Assembly: GCA_963833965.1 (NCBI GenBank)
Contig: CAWHZZ010000001.1
Location: forward strand, 372,001-436,000
Origin: CAJCIW01 sp963833965
GTDB taxonomy: Bacteria > Chlamydiota > Chlamydiia > Chlamydiales > Rhabdochlamydiaceae
DNA length: 64,000 bases
Direction of reading: 5' to 3'
Every line of letters starts with the position of its first letter. Position 1 is the stretch's first letter. Of this stretch, positions 8,604 to 16,982 are shown piece by piece. The notes under the pieces are model-generated. The model ran no database searches and was not told the DNA's origin. It was given only the letters and a program-made list of their open reading frames with translations. Both the position numbers and the translations under genes were made by a program.

Positions 8604-9764
8604 GTACGATGTATTCTGCAATGTCCGCAATCGTTTTTCTGAGTTCTCTTCTCGTCCGACGATCGCTCTCCTCTGCAGCAGTGTGTTGATGCTTGAAAAA
8701 GGGGGCGTATTCTGAAACATCTTCGGGAGGAGTCATCTCGATTCCCTGACAGTAGCGCTCCACTTCTTCGTCTTCATTCACACAAACCACATCGATGCCA
8801 GATGCGGGAGTCATCGCGTCTTTGTGGATCATAAGACGCGCTTGGAGGCCTCCTTCTTCTCCGCTCAATCGAGAGGAGTAGGCCATAGGGTTTGTGACCA
8901 CTTCATCGATTTTTTCCTTAGTTGGGATGCCAAAAGATTTAGAGTCATAGGCAAAGTGAGCCAGCTTTTCACGTGGCACGGCAATGACGAAAAGGTTCTC
9001 CACATTCAAGTTGGAATACTTTTCGAAAACAGCCATCAATTCATTGGCGACATCGCCATGCACTCCCCGCATTTGCAACGAGCGTCTAACGACCTCTTCA
9101 ACGATCGCCCAAGTATTGTTCTTTTGTTCGATCCGGATGGGATTGAAGGCAAAGTAATAAGCCGATTCTCCCTGCGCAACATTGCCAAGAAGCGCATAAT
9201 TTGTCGAAACCAGATATTTGCGGATATCCGGGTCGATATCACAACGCGAAGGCATGAAACCCCAGCTCCCCGGAGTCCAAGCCTGCGCTCCATTTTTTTG
9301 GCAAAAAGCTTCGATTTTATCCTCGATCACTTCCCGATCGACTTGAAAGTCCTTCTCCCAAACAGGGCGCAAATAGCTGAAAAAGGGATATTTTTTCTGG
9401 AATGATCGATTGAGGTCATTTGTAAAAAAACGCCCCGTCGACCAATGGGCCATTTGCGCATGGACAAGGGGTGTTTTTCCGTTGACTGTAGCGGCGGCAG
9501 CAACCTTAAGATAATTGGAAATGAGTTTGGGAAACTTCTCCATGGTTGCCGCTACCCCCCCGATTTGGTTCTTGAAATGGGAATTTTTTTCCATCCCTTC
9601 TCTCAAGTAGATTCGATCTGGAGCCCGATGGGCCCATCTTCGATGAGTATGCGAGCAACAATGTCTTACTGCTGACCTCAAAAAGGTACACATGGGCGCC
9701 TCCGCTTTTGTGGTTTTTCAAATGCGTTGCGGATTGCTGAAAGCAGAAAATAAAATGTTTTCAT
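8587..9764 (-). pseudogene. Unrecognised protein gene with a frameshifted 5' end
   Basis: A long open frame covers 8587-9693 and reads as convincing protein from about MEKNSHFKNQIGGVAATMEK onward (about 335 residues). No family is recognised. The region upstream of that point is protein-like only if the frame changes. A well-placed start (AAAGGAGATTTTT then ATG at 9764) opens MKTFYFLLSAIRNAFEKPQ. A second frame then gives HKSGGAHVYLFEVSSKTLLLA, a third gives ILIEDGPIGLQIEST, and finally the long frame follows. Three shifts in about 150 bases indicate a damaged 5' end, either genuine decay or sequence error. An internal start at the MEKNSH methionine might still yield a shorter product. Two 3' fragments of this gene lie elsewhere in the cluster (7144-7200, 11405-11513), so it was the original neighbour of both duplicated pairs. 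Confidence 0.6.
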
Positions 9765-9796
9765 AAAAATCTCCTTTTAATGTTTAAAAAATCTCA

Positions 9797-9819
9797 AAAC
9801 AAAACACCGTGTTTTGTTT
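9797..9819. promoter_or_regulatory. Perfect 23-base palindrome upstream of the 9764 start
   Basis: AAACAAAACAC (9797-9807) and GTGTTTTGTTT (9809-9819) are exact reverse complements around a single C. The site lies 33-55 bases before the minus-strand start at 9764, where a repressor site or leader hairpin would be expected. No protein can be assigned. Confidence 0.45.
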
Positions 9820-9859
9820 AATTTAAAAAAATCGAATGTGATGGGATAAATAATTTATA

Positions 9860-9877
9860 TTGTGGCTTAGGCCACAA
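9860..9877. repeat. Short inverted repeat TTGTGGC-4-GCCACAA
   Basis: Seven-base arms flank TTAG within an AT-rich stretch. It could be a hairpin or an operator; nothing more can be said. The rest of the 9765-10078 gap is AT-rich and I see no gene in it. Confidence 0.35.
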
Positions 9878-10078
9878 GAATAAGAAAGGAAATGCAAAGT
9901 TCACGGATGTGCGCCGCACAGCCGGAAGAAAAATCTAAATGTGGATAATTTACCTTTTTCATAACAATAGCATTTTTGTTTATCGTAATTATACAATTAA
10001 TATAAATATATTGTCAATAAACATCATAAAATTAATTAAAACGGTTAAGATCAACTACTTAGAGACTAGGAGGCGTTT

Positions 10079-11326
10079 TTAATTGAGTATAAAGTTCACC
10101 CTAAAGCTTGGCTTAATTGCAATTTTCTCAGGTCCCTGAGGAGCAGTCAGGGAATCTTGGAAATCAAGGGGTGCCGATGGGGCCGGAAGGGAGGATTGGG
10201 AGTCGTCCAGAACGATGGCGGCCACGGGTTGGTCAGTTCCTCCGCCGATTCGCTGTTTTTTTGACTGCCGCCTCGTCGTAGACACAGTTGAATCGCGCCT
10301 TGAACGTTTTTTTGTGGGAGGAGCAAGTTGTATGTCCGGCTCTTCGTCTGTTGCTTGTTGTACAGCTTGGTCCAAAATAGATTCGTAATCAAACACCTTT
10401 TTTCCTGCTAAGGCATTTATGTCTTCTGCTAATTTTATAGTTAGGTACTTTAGATTCCGGGATTTAGAACGATGGTATATGTCGCTAACTTCACCAGCAA
10501 TTTCGTTTTTCTCTTCTTTCAATTTTTTTGTTAAAATCTCCAATTCATCTATATGAGCAGGAAGAATTGGAAATTTTGCTATGGCTTCCTTATTAAAGGC
10601 GAAAATTATTTTTCCTGAAATTTTATGGATATGCACAGCATCTTTTACTGATATGGCGATCTTGCTTTGACGAATTATTTCTGAAAGCGCATTTTTAACC
10701 CATCTATTTAGTTGTTTTTTATTCGGTAAATGCTTGAGCTCCTCTCGATGCTCGAGACTAATGGTAATCCAAGTGCTCTTTGCCAAGTTCTTTTCTTTTT
10801 TGATAGGTTCTTCCAAGGCACTTTGAAAAATTCTTTGCGAATCGAATAGGTTTCTATTAAAATAACGATTATATGCATCGGCTTGTTCCTTCCGAATACT
10901 GAAGATCTTACCTGTTTTAATTTGACTGAGTGATGACGATGAGAACCGTAATGCTTTAGACGCCTTTGCTAGGTCCGGTAGGTTTTCTAGCTGCTCACGT
11001 ATGGCAGAATCAATGGTAAACTTCTCGATTTTGATATTTTCTGCGCTGAGATCGAAGACTTGCACTCCAGCTTCCTGATTAATCATTCTTGCGTCGCGGA
11101 CAGAAAAGGAACTTGATTCAGAAGTGATCCCTTTATCGGTCCACATTCTTATTGTTGATTCTCCGAAGTCCTTAAGTTTTTTTCTAACTGCGTCATCAAC
11201 AAAAATTTTCGTTGTTTCGGCATAAGAAATGGATCTTCCTAGCTTCTGGCTTGCCGCAGATGGTTGTTGGGTTGCTGGGGAGGTTGATATAGCCTGGGTG
11301 GAAACATTATTCAAACGCATGCTCAT
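10079..11326 (-). CDS. Unrecognised repeat protein with four HTH-like modules and a bipartite basic tail (family member D)
   Basis: This 415-residue protein is the clearest example of the cluster's family. Four modules can be aligned by eye. They end in FSVRDARMINQEAGVQVFDL (about 74-93), SIRKEQADAYNRYFNRNLFD (143-162), ISVKDAVHIHKISGKIIFAF (225-244) and TIKLAEDINALAGKKVFDYE (296-315). Each is preceded by a helix of the type IREQLENL or HREELKHL. In module 2 the stretch ASKALRFSSSSLSQIKTGK fits a Cro/XRE helix-turn-helix. Residues 339-360 read KKRSRR followed by RRQSKKQRI, a textbook bipartite nuclear-localisation pattern. There is no signal peptide or membrane segment. Sister of 11539-12765. 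Function as a nuclear effector or DNA binder is inference only. Confidence 0.75.
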   Translation of the reverse strand: MSMRLNNVSTQAISTSPATQQPSAASQKLGRSISYAETTKIFVDDAVRKKLKDFGESTIRMWTDKGITSESSSFSVRDARMINQEAGVQVFDLSAENIKIEKFTIDSAIREQLENLPDLAKASKALRFSSSSLSQIKTGKIFSIRKEQADAYNRYFNRNLFDSQRIFQSALEEPIKKEKNLAKSTWITISLEHREELKHLPNKKQLNRWVKNALSEIIRQSKIAISVKDAVHIHKISGKIIFAFNKEAIAKFPILPAHIDELEILTKKLKEEKNEIAGEVSDIYHRSKSRNLKYLTIKLAEDINALAGKKVFDYESILDQAVQQATDEEPDIQLAPPTKKRSRRDSTVSTTRRQSKKQRIGGGTDQPVAAIVLDDSQSSLPAPSAPLDFQDSLTAPQGPEKIAIKPSFRVNFILN

Positions 11327-11356
11327 ACTCTAAATCCTATTTAATTGGCGAAGAGT

Positions 11357-11404
11357 TTAAACGGTTTCGATGAATAAAACAAGTGACACTTGAGTAGTTG
11401 TAAT
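11357..11404 (-). pseudogene. 3' fragment of the pirin gene
   Basis: The segment 11327-11404 is nearly identical to 12766-12843, which holds the start region of the neighbouring family gene and the last codons of the pirin gene (encoding TTTQVSLVLFIETV). Here the pirin codons stop abruptly and a fragment of another gene follows, so this is a duplication remnant. Confidence 0.85.
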
Positions 11405-11513
11405 GCTGAGTCCGCAATCGTTTTTCTGAGTTCTCTTCTCGTCCGACGATCGCTCTCCTCGACAGCTGTGTGTTGATGCCTGAAAAAGGGGGCGTGTTCT
11501 GAAACATCTATCG
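11405..11513 (-). pseudogene. Second 3' fragment of the 8587-9764 gene
   Basis: The segment matches 8619-8724 (for example AATCGTTTTTCTGAGTTCTC and CTGAAACATCT) with scattered changes. It then joins sequence like that downstream of 10079. It marks the junction of the second tandem duplication, with most of the copied gene since deleted. Confidence 0.85.
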
Positions 11514-11538
11514 TTTACTTAGAAGCTATGAAGCGTTT

Positions 11539-12765
11539 TTAATTGAGTATAAAGCTCAATTTAAAGCTTGGCTTAATTGCAATTTTCTCAGGTCCTTGAG
11601 GAGCAGTCAGGGATTGTTGGAAATCTAGAGGTGCCGAGTGGGGGTCGTCCAGAACTGTGGCGGCCACCGGTTGGTCAATTCCTCCGCCGATTCGCTGTTT
11701 TTTTGACTGCCGCCCCTCCGTAGACACAGTTGAATCGCGCCTTGAACGTTTTTTTGTGGGAGGAGCAAGTTGCATTTCCTGAACTTCGTCTGTTGCTTCT
11801 TGGACAGCTTGGTCCAAAATAGATTGGTAATCAAACACCTTTTTTCCTACTAAGGCATTTATTTCATCTGCTATTTTTACAGTTAGGCACATTTGATGCC
11901 GGGATTTATAACGAGTGTATTTGTCCATAACTTCCTCAACAATCCGGCTTCTCTCTTCTTTCAATTTTTTAACTATAAGCCCCAATTCATCTATATGAGT
12001 AGGAAGAATTGGAAATTTTTGTACGGCTTCTTTATTAAAGGCGAAAATTACTTTTCCTGAAATTTTATGGATAAGCACGGCATCTTTTACTGATATCGCA
12101 ACCTGACTTGGACCCATTGCATTTAATAATTTTCTTCCAACAAATCTCTTTAGTTGTTCTCTATTCGGTAATTTTTTGAGCTTGTTTCGATGCTTGCCTT
12201 CAAGGGTAATCCAAGTTTTCTTTGCCAAGCTCTTTTCTTTTTTGATAGGTTCATCCATGGCTAGTTGAAAAATTCTTTGCGAATCAAATAGGTTTATCTT
12301 AAAAAAACCATTATATGCATCGGCATCTTTTTTCCAAATTTTGAGGACCCTACCTCTTTTAATTTGACTGAGTGATGTGGATGAGAACCCTAATGCTTTA
12401 GACGCATTTGCTAGGTCCCGTAGGTTTTCTAGCCGCTCACGTATGGCAGAATCAATGGTAAACTTCTCGATTTTGATATTTTCTGCGCTGAGATCGAAGA
12501 CTTGCACTCCAGCTTCCTGATTAATCATTCTTGCGTCGCGGACAGAAAAGGACTTTGTTTTTTCATCGATCGCTTTATCGGTCCACATTCTTATTGTTGA
12601 TTCTCCGTATTCCTTAAGTTTTTTTCTAACTGTGTCATCAACAAAAATTTTCGTTGTTTCGGCATAAGAAATGGATTTTCCTAGCTTCTGGCTTGCAACA
12701 GGCGGCTGTTGGGTTGTGGAGGTTGTTATAGTCTGGGTTGAAATGCTATTCAAATGCACGCTCAT
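11539..12765 (-). CDS. Unrecognised repeat protein with four HTH-like modules and a bipartite basic tail (family member E)
   Basis: This 408-residue protein is the tandem sister of 10079-11326 and aligns with it end to end. It keeps the SISYAETTKIFVDD opening module, FSVRDARMINQEAGVQVFDL, the HTH-like ASKALGFSSTSLSQIKRGR and ISVKDAVLIHKISGKVIFAF. The tail KKRSRRDSTVST...SKKQRIGGG is also kept. Changes concentrate in modules 2 and 3. The 5' flank (12766-12795) is almost identical to that of its sister, and it overlaps no neighbour. As with the other members, no known family is recognised. Confidence 0.75.
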   Translation of the reverse strand: MSVHLNSISTQTITTSTTQQPPVASQKLGKSISYAETTKIFVDDTVRKKLKEYGESTIRMWTDKAIDEKTKSFSVRDARMINQEAGVQVFDLSAENIKIEKFTIDSAIRERLENLRDLANASKALGFSSTSLSQIKRGRVLKIWKKDADAYNGFFKINLFDSQRIFQLAMDEPIKKEKSLAKKTWITLEGKHRNKLKKLPNREQLKRFVGRKLLNAMGPSQVAISVKDAVLIHKISGKVIFAFNKEAVQKFPILPTHIDELGLIVKKLKEERSRIVEEVMDKYTRYKSRHQMCLTVKIADEINALVGKKVFDYQSILDQAVQEATDEVQEMQLAPPTKKRSRRDSTVSTEGRQSKKQRIGGGIDQPVAATVLDDPHSAPLDFQQSLTAPQGPEKIAIKPSFKLSFILN

Positions 12766-12795
12766 ACTCTAAATCCTATTTAATTGGCGAAGAGT

Positions 12796-13500
12796 TTAAA
12801 CGGTTTCGATGAATAAAACAAGTGACACTTGAGTCGTTGTAATGCTGAACTGTTTTTCCTTTGTCACTTCCGCGGCATCGCCCGGCCTTAAAACCTCGTC
12901 AGCGATGCGCGCTTCGCCTTCGATTAAAAAGATGTAGACTCCACTTGATTTTGAAGAGAGGGTATAATTTAACGACTTCCCTTTCTCAGTGCGGGCCAGG
13001 GAGAAGCGGACATTTTGGTGGATGAATAATGCATTGTCTTGTTTTTGGGGGGAAACGAGCAATGTGAGCTGTCCAGGTTTGAGGAGCGAGGCGTAATCTT
13101 TCTGCTCGTATTCGGGTTCGAGATCTTGAATTTCGGGGATCACCCAGATCTGCAAGAAATGCACAGATTCTGATTTGGAGGGGTTGAATTCCGAATGCTG
13201 GATTCCTTTTCCAGCAGTCATGCGCTGCATTTGGCCGGTTTTGAGGACACCTTCGCCTCCGGTGCTGTCTTTGTGCTCAAGGCTTCCTTTCAAGACAATT
13301 GTGACGATTTCCATGTTGTCGTGAAAGTGCATGCCAAAGCCTTTTCCCGGAGCGACAGTATCATCGTTGAGGACTCGCAGCTCGCCGAAACCCATTTTGT
13401 TAGGATTGTAGTAGCCGCCAAAACTGAAGCTATGGTGCGAGTTTAGCCACTCGAGCGACGTCTGGCCGCGCGAATCTGCAGGAATGTGTACGATAGGCAT
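12796..13500 (-). CDS. Pirin-family cupin protein (YhhW-like)
   Basis: The 234-residue two-cupin protein belongs to the pirin family, whose bacterial members bind a metal and include quercetin 2,3-dioxygenases. The N-terminal cupin holds the metal-site residues in GMHFHDNMEIVTIVLKGSLEH and GIQHSEFN, and the opening SLEWLNSHHSFSFGGYYNP is typical. The second cupin is shorter, as is usual. The physiological substrate is unknown. It lies 4 bases from the end of gnd on the same strand and is probably co-transcribed with it. Its 3' end was copied into the gene cluster to the left. Confidence 0.9.
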   Translation of the reverse strand: MPIVHIPADSRGQTSLEWLNSHHSFSFGGYYNPNKMGFGELRVLNDDTVAPGKGFGMHFHDNMEIVTIVLKGSLEHKDSTGGEGVLKTGQMQRMTAGKGIQHSEFNPSKSESVHFLQIWVIPEIQDLEPEYEQKDYASLLKPGQLTLLVSPQKQDNALFIHQNVRFSLARTEKGKSLNYTLSSKSSGVYIFLIEGEARIADEVLRPGDAAEVTKEKQFSITTTQVSLVLFIETV

Positions 13501-13504
13501 ATGT

Positions 13505-14965
13505 TCACACGTTATAAGATCCGGAAGTCACTTTGCCGCCTGTTCCCGACCAATCGGTATGGAAGAATTTGCCGCGTGGCTGATCGACGCGCTCGTAGGT
13601 ATGCGCTCCAAAAAAGTCTCTTTGCGCCTGGATTAAATTCGCCGAGAGCTGCCCAGTGCGGTATCCATCGAAGAAGGCCAAGCTCGTGCTGAAGCAAGGG
13701 ATAGGAACACCATGTTCAGCGGCCTTGGCGACAACACGACGCCATGAAGACTCCGCTTTCTTAATTTCATTGCAGAAGAACTCGTCGAATAAAAGATTGG
13801 GGAGGTCTTGTTTTCGATCATAGGCTTTCTTGATGTCGTTCAAAAAACGGCTTCGGATGATGCATCCAGCGCGCCAGATCAAGGCGATCGAGCCGTAATT
13901 GAGCTTCCATTTCATTTCATTAGCGGCGGCGCGCATGAGCATGAAGCCTTGGGCGTAGCTGATGATTTTTGAGGCGTAAAGCGCCTGAGAAATATCTTCG
14001 ATGAACGTCTTTTTGTCACCGTTGAATTTCACTGCTGGAGAAGGATAAAGTTTTTCAGCTTGCAACCTCTCATCTTTCAATGCGGAGAGACAGCGGGCAA
14101 AAACTGCTTCTGCGATCAACGTCACAGGGATTCCGAGGTCGAGCGCGCTGATGCCTGTCCATTTCCCTGTCCCCTTTTGTCCGGCGACGTCGAGAATTTT
14201 GTCGAGCAGAGGCTTGCCGTCGGTATCGCGGTGCGTGAAAATCTGCGCGGTGATCTCAATTAAAAAGCTGTTGAGGGGGCCATTATCCCAGGCATTGAAG
14301 ATCGTATGCATCTCATCGATCGAACATCCAAGAACATGCTTGAGTAAAAAATAAGCTTCGGAAATCAACTGCATGTCTCCGTATTCGATGCCATTGTGGA
14401 CCATCTTCACATAATGGCCGGCGCCCCCGTCACCCACCCACTCGCAGCAAGGGAGGCCGTCTTCTTTTGCCTTTGCGGAAATGCCTTGGAGGATCGGTTT
14501 CACGGCATTCCAGGCGTCCGGGTTGCCTCCCGGCATGATGGAGGGCCCATGCCTTGCCCCTTCTTCCCCCCCGGAGACGCCCGTTCCGATAAATAAGATC
14601 CCTTTTGCCTTCAAGTCGTTCACCCGCCTCTCGGTATCGGGATAATGGCTATTGCCGCCATCAATCAGAATGTCGCCTTTTTCCAAAAAGGGAAGACATT
14701 CGGCGATCAATTCATCGACAGGGGCCCCCGCTTTGACCATCAACATGACTTTGCGCGGTTTTTTGAGGAATTGAAAAAATTCCTGCAATGAATGGGCGCC
14801 GACTACATGAGTATTTTTGGCCGGGCCTGCTAGAAAGTCATCGACCTTCGAGACTGTGCGGTTGAAAACGGCGACGGTAAACCCGTGATCGTTCATATTG
14901 AGCACGAGGTTCTGGCCCATGACGGCCAGTCCGATAAGTCCGATGTCTGCTTGCGCTTTTGCCAT
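13505..14965 (-). CDS. gnd: 6-phosphogluconate dehydrogenase, decarboxylating
   Basis: This enzyme converts 6-phosphogluconate to ribulose 5-phosphate and CO2 with NADPH formation in the oxidative pentose phosphate pathway. The 486 residues include the NADP-binding start GLIGLAVMGQNLVLNMNDHG, the signature GVSGGEEGARHGPSIMPGG near residue 125 and KMVHNGIEYGDMQ with the catalytic Lys. The C-terminal helical domain carries QAQRDFFGAHTYERVD. AAGGAAGG lies 5 bases before the ATG. The length is standard. Confidence 0.97.
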   Translation of the reverse strand: MAKAQADIGLIGLAVMGQNLVLNMNDHGFTVAVFNRTVSKVDDFLAGPAKNTHVVGAHSLQEFFQFLKKPRKVMLMVKAGAPVDELIAECLPFLEKGDILIDGGNSHYPDTERRVNDLKAKGILFIGTGVSGGEEGARHGPSIMPGGNPDAWNAVKPILQGISAKAKEDGLPCCEWVGDGGAGHYVKMVHNGIEYGDMQLISEAYFLLKHVLGCSIDEMHTIFNAWDNGPLNSFLIEITAQIFTHRDTDGKPLLDKILDVAGQKGTGKWTGISALDLGIPVTLIAEAVFARCLSALKDERLQAEKLYPSPAVKFNGDKKTFIEDISQALYASKIISYAQGFMLMRAAANEMKWKLNYGSIALIWRAGCIIRSRFLNDIKKAYDRKQDLPNLLFDEFFCNEIKKAESSWRRVVAKAAEHGVPIPCFSTSLAFFDGYRTGQLSANLIQAQRDFFGAHTYERVDQPRGKFFHTDWSGTGGKVTSGSYNV

Positions 14966-15014
14966 TTTTTCCTTCCTTTTAGATTGCCGGCTGCATTAAA
15001 ATAGCTTCCGTTTT

Positions 15015-15088
15015 GTCCTCGTAGCTCAGGTGGATAGAGCGGTCGCCTCCTAAGCGGCAGGTCGCGCGTTCAACTCGCGCCGAGGACG
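15015..15088 (+). tRNA. tRNA-Arg, anticodon CCT
   Basis: GTCCTCG (15015-15021) pairs with CGAGGAC (15081-15087), with discriminator base G. The D arm is GCTCAGGTGGATAGAGC. The anticodon stem GTCGC/GCGGC (one G-T pair) holds the 7-base loop CTCCTAA, giving anticodon CCT, which reads AGG. The T arm GCGCG-TTCAACT-CGCGC is present. CCA is not encoded. It sits between gnd and amiA, both on the other strand. Confidence 0.95.
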
Positions 15089-15091
15089 TAT

Positions 15092-15781
15092 TTACATTTT
15101 CATATACTTATCTATCCCTTGGGCGATTCCCACAGCCAGACGGTCGAGGTAGTTCTTGTCCCGCAGTTTTCCCCGTTCCTCGCGGTTCGTCATAAAACCG
15201 CCTTCGACAAGGACGGCCGGCATATCTGTCTCTCGGATGACGTGAAAATTGCCTTGCTTGACGCCCCTCGACACCGCATCTGTCTGGTCGACAATGCGAT
15301 AGAGGATACAATTGGCCAAGCGTTTGGACGCCCTCGAGCGCCACATCTCTTTGGAATCGTAGTAAAAAATTTCTATCCCTTTCGCATCATCGTTAGGAGA
15401 TGAATTGAAATGCAAGCTCACAAATAAGGAGCCCTTAGTTTTATTCGCAACTAATACGCGCCTTGGAAGGGGCATAAACACATCGCGGCTGCGCGTCATG
15501 ATCACGCGGTAGCCCAACTCTTCGAGATGTTTCTTTGTCAAAAAGGCCGTTGTCAGCGCGATCTTCTTTTCCATGAACGTATTGATTTTGGCCCCTTCAT
15601 CAGACCCTCCATGCCCGGCATCTAGAATGATCAGCGGTTTTAACGCGCCCGGAGAGGAAAGCGACGTAGCCTCGTAACTCCCCTGGACGCCATGATAAGA
15701 GGTAGGGCGTTTTCCAGCCGAGCACAACGTGATAAAGGCCAAGATACAGAAAATAAAAGACGATGCGCGCACATAGCGCAT
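15092..15781 (-). CDS. amiA: N-acetylmuramoyl-L-alanine amidase (Amidase_3)
   Basis: This zinc amidase cleaves the bond between MurNAc and the stem peptide of peptidoglycan. The 229-residue product starts with a signal peptide (about residues 1-23). The catalytic domain shows the ligand motifs DAGHGGSDEG (His), MEKKIAL (Glu) and VSLHFNSSP (His), and the catalytic Glu in VLVEGGFMTN. In chlamydiae AmiA acts in peptidoglycan remodelling at division. A position next to the murE-pbp3 cluster is conserved in Chlamydia; here five genes or more intervene. The stop codon lies 3 bases from the tRNA end. Confidence 0.93.
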   Translation of the reverse strand: MRYVRASSFIFCILAFITLCSAGKRPTSYHGVQGSYEATSLSSPGALKPLIILDAGHGGSDEGAKINTFMEKKIALTTAFLTKKHLEELGYRVIMTRSRDVFMPLPRRVLVANKTKGSLFVSLHFNSSPNDDAKGIEIFYYDSKEMWRSRASKRLANCILYRIVDQTDAVSRGVKQGNFHVIRETDMPAVLVEGGFMTNREERGKLRDKNYLDRLAVGIAQGIDKYMKM

Positions 15782-15870
15782 GAGTTTATCCCGATATTCG
15801 AATTATTTGCGAATAGAGCTTTACTTTAGAAGACCGCGCCGATTAGAGTCAAGAACCCGAAAATGTAGGT

Positions 15871-16446
15871 TCAACGGTTTGAAGCGCTCCAAAGCTCTTT
15901 GAGACGCTTGTCCCGGCCGCAATTGAAGCGGTAGTATTTGTAGCGGATGGGATTTTTTTGGTAATACTCCTGATGGTAATCTTCGGCGGGGTAAAATGTC
16001 TGTGCGGGGAGAATTTGTACTCGCACGGCGGGAAACTTTTTAGAATCGATTAAATTTTGTCGATATTGCTCCGCAAGCGTTTTCTGCTTGGCGTTGCTAT
16101 AAAAGATCACAGGGCGATACTGATTCCCGTCATCACAAAATTGGCCATCGTCCCGTGTGGGATCGATGTTGTGAAAATAGAAATTTAAGAGTTCTTCATA
16201 GCTCACTCTGTTCGGATCGTAGTCGACCTCCACGGCTTCGACGTGTCCCGTGTTCCCCGAGGAGACTTCTTTATAAGTCGGGTTGGCTTTAGTTCCACCG
16301 GTGTAACCTGCCGTTGTCGAGACGACGCCATCGACTTGGTCGAAGTCGTGCTGCACGCACCAAAAGCACCCGCCAGCAAAGATCGCGACGTCGCTGAAGG
16401 AATTGCTAAGTAATGAAATGAAGAGAAGCAGGAAGAGCTTTTTCAC
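15871..16446 (-). CDS. msrA: Peptide methionine (S)-sulfoxide reductase, exported
   Basis: MsrA reduces the S form of methionine sulfoxide in proteins. The 191 residues begin with a short hydrophobic leader, then the catalytic motif GGCFWCVQHDF and the family block DPTRDDGQFCDDGNQYRP. The GTG start overlaps the msrB stop (GTGA), so the two are translationally coupled. With leaders on both, the pair probably repairs oxidised proteins outside the cytoplasm. Confidence 0.95.
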   Translation of the reverse strand: MKKLFLLLFISLLSNSFSDVAIFAGGCFWCVQHDFDQVDGVVSTTAGYTGGTKANPTYKEVSSGNTGHVEAVEVDYDPNRVSYEELLNFYFHNIDPTRDDGQFCDDGNQYRPVIFYSNAKQKTLAEQYRQNLIDSKKFPAVRVQILPAQTFYPAEDYHQEYYQKNPIRYKYYRFNCGRDKRLKELWSASNR

Positions 16447-16937
16447 TTTGGCACAAACTTTAATGCCGCGGAATTCATGCAGTAACGCTTGCCCGTTGGC
16501 GGCGGCCCGTCATCGAAGACATGGCCGATGTGTCCTTCGCAGCGGCTGCAAATGACCTCCGTGCGCGTCGTGAATAGACCGTGGTCTTCGTGATAAGTGA
16601 CGTTTTCTGGGCAGATCGGCTCCCAAAAACTGGGCCAGCCTGTGCCCGAATCGAATTTTGCTGACGAGCTATACAGAGGAAGAAAGCAACCTGCGCATTC
16701 GTAAATACCATCTGCTTTATTCGCGTTGTATTCATTTGCAAAAGCCTTTTCGGTGCCAGCCTTCCGCAACACTTTGTATTGTTCTGGCGTCAGGCGCTCT
16801 TTCCATTCTTTATCGGTAAGTATCAGTTTTTTTCCGTCAAAACGATATTTGGGCAAGCAGTCCCCCATGGGATTAAGTTGACAAAAGGCCAAGATCGGAA
16901 TATGAAGAGCTAGGAAGATAGAGATGATCTTTTTCAT
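16443..16937 (-). CDS. msrB: Peptide methionine (R)-sulfoxide reductase, exported
   Basis: MsrB reduces the R form of methionine sulfoxide. The product has a signal peptide (MKKIISIFLALHIPILAFC), two CxxC zinc pairs (CAGC and CSRC) and the catalytic RYCMNSAAL near the end. A GTG at 16946 would add three residues, and neither start has a strong ribosome-binding site. The cysteine at the end of the leader could also be a lipobox, giving a lipoprotein. Coupled to msrA. Confidence 0.94.
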   Translation of the reverse strand: MKKIISIFLALHIPILAFCQLNPMGDCLPKYRFDGKKLILTDKEWKERLTPEQYKVLRKAGTEKAFANEYNANKADGIYECAGCFLPLYSSSAKFDSGTGWPSFWEPICPENVTYHEDHGLFTTRTEVICSRCEGHIGHVFDDGPPPTGKRYCMNSAALKFVPK

Positions 16938-16982
16938 ATTTTTCACTTTGCGCTATTCTTCTCCAACTGTCAAAATAATTAT

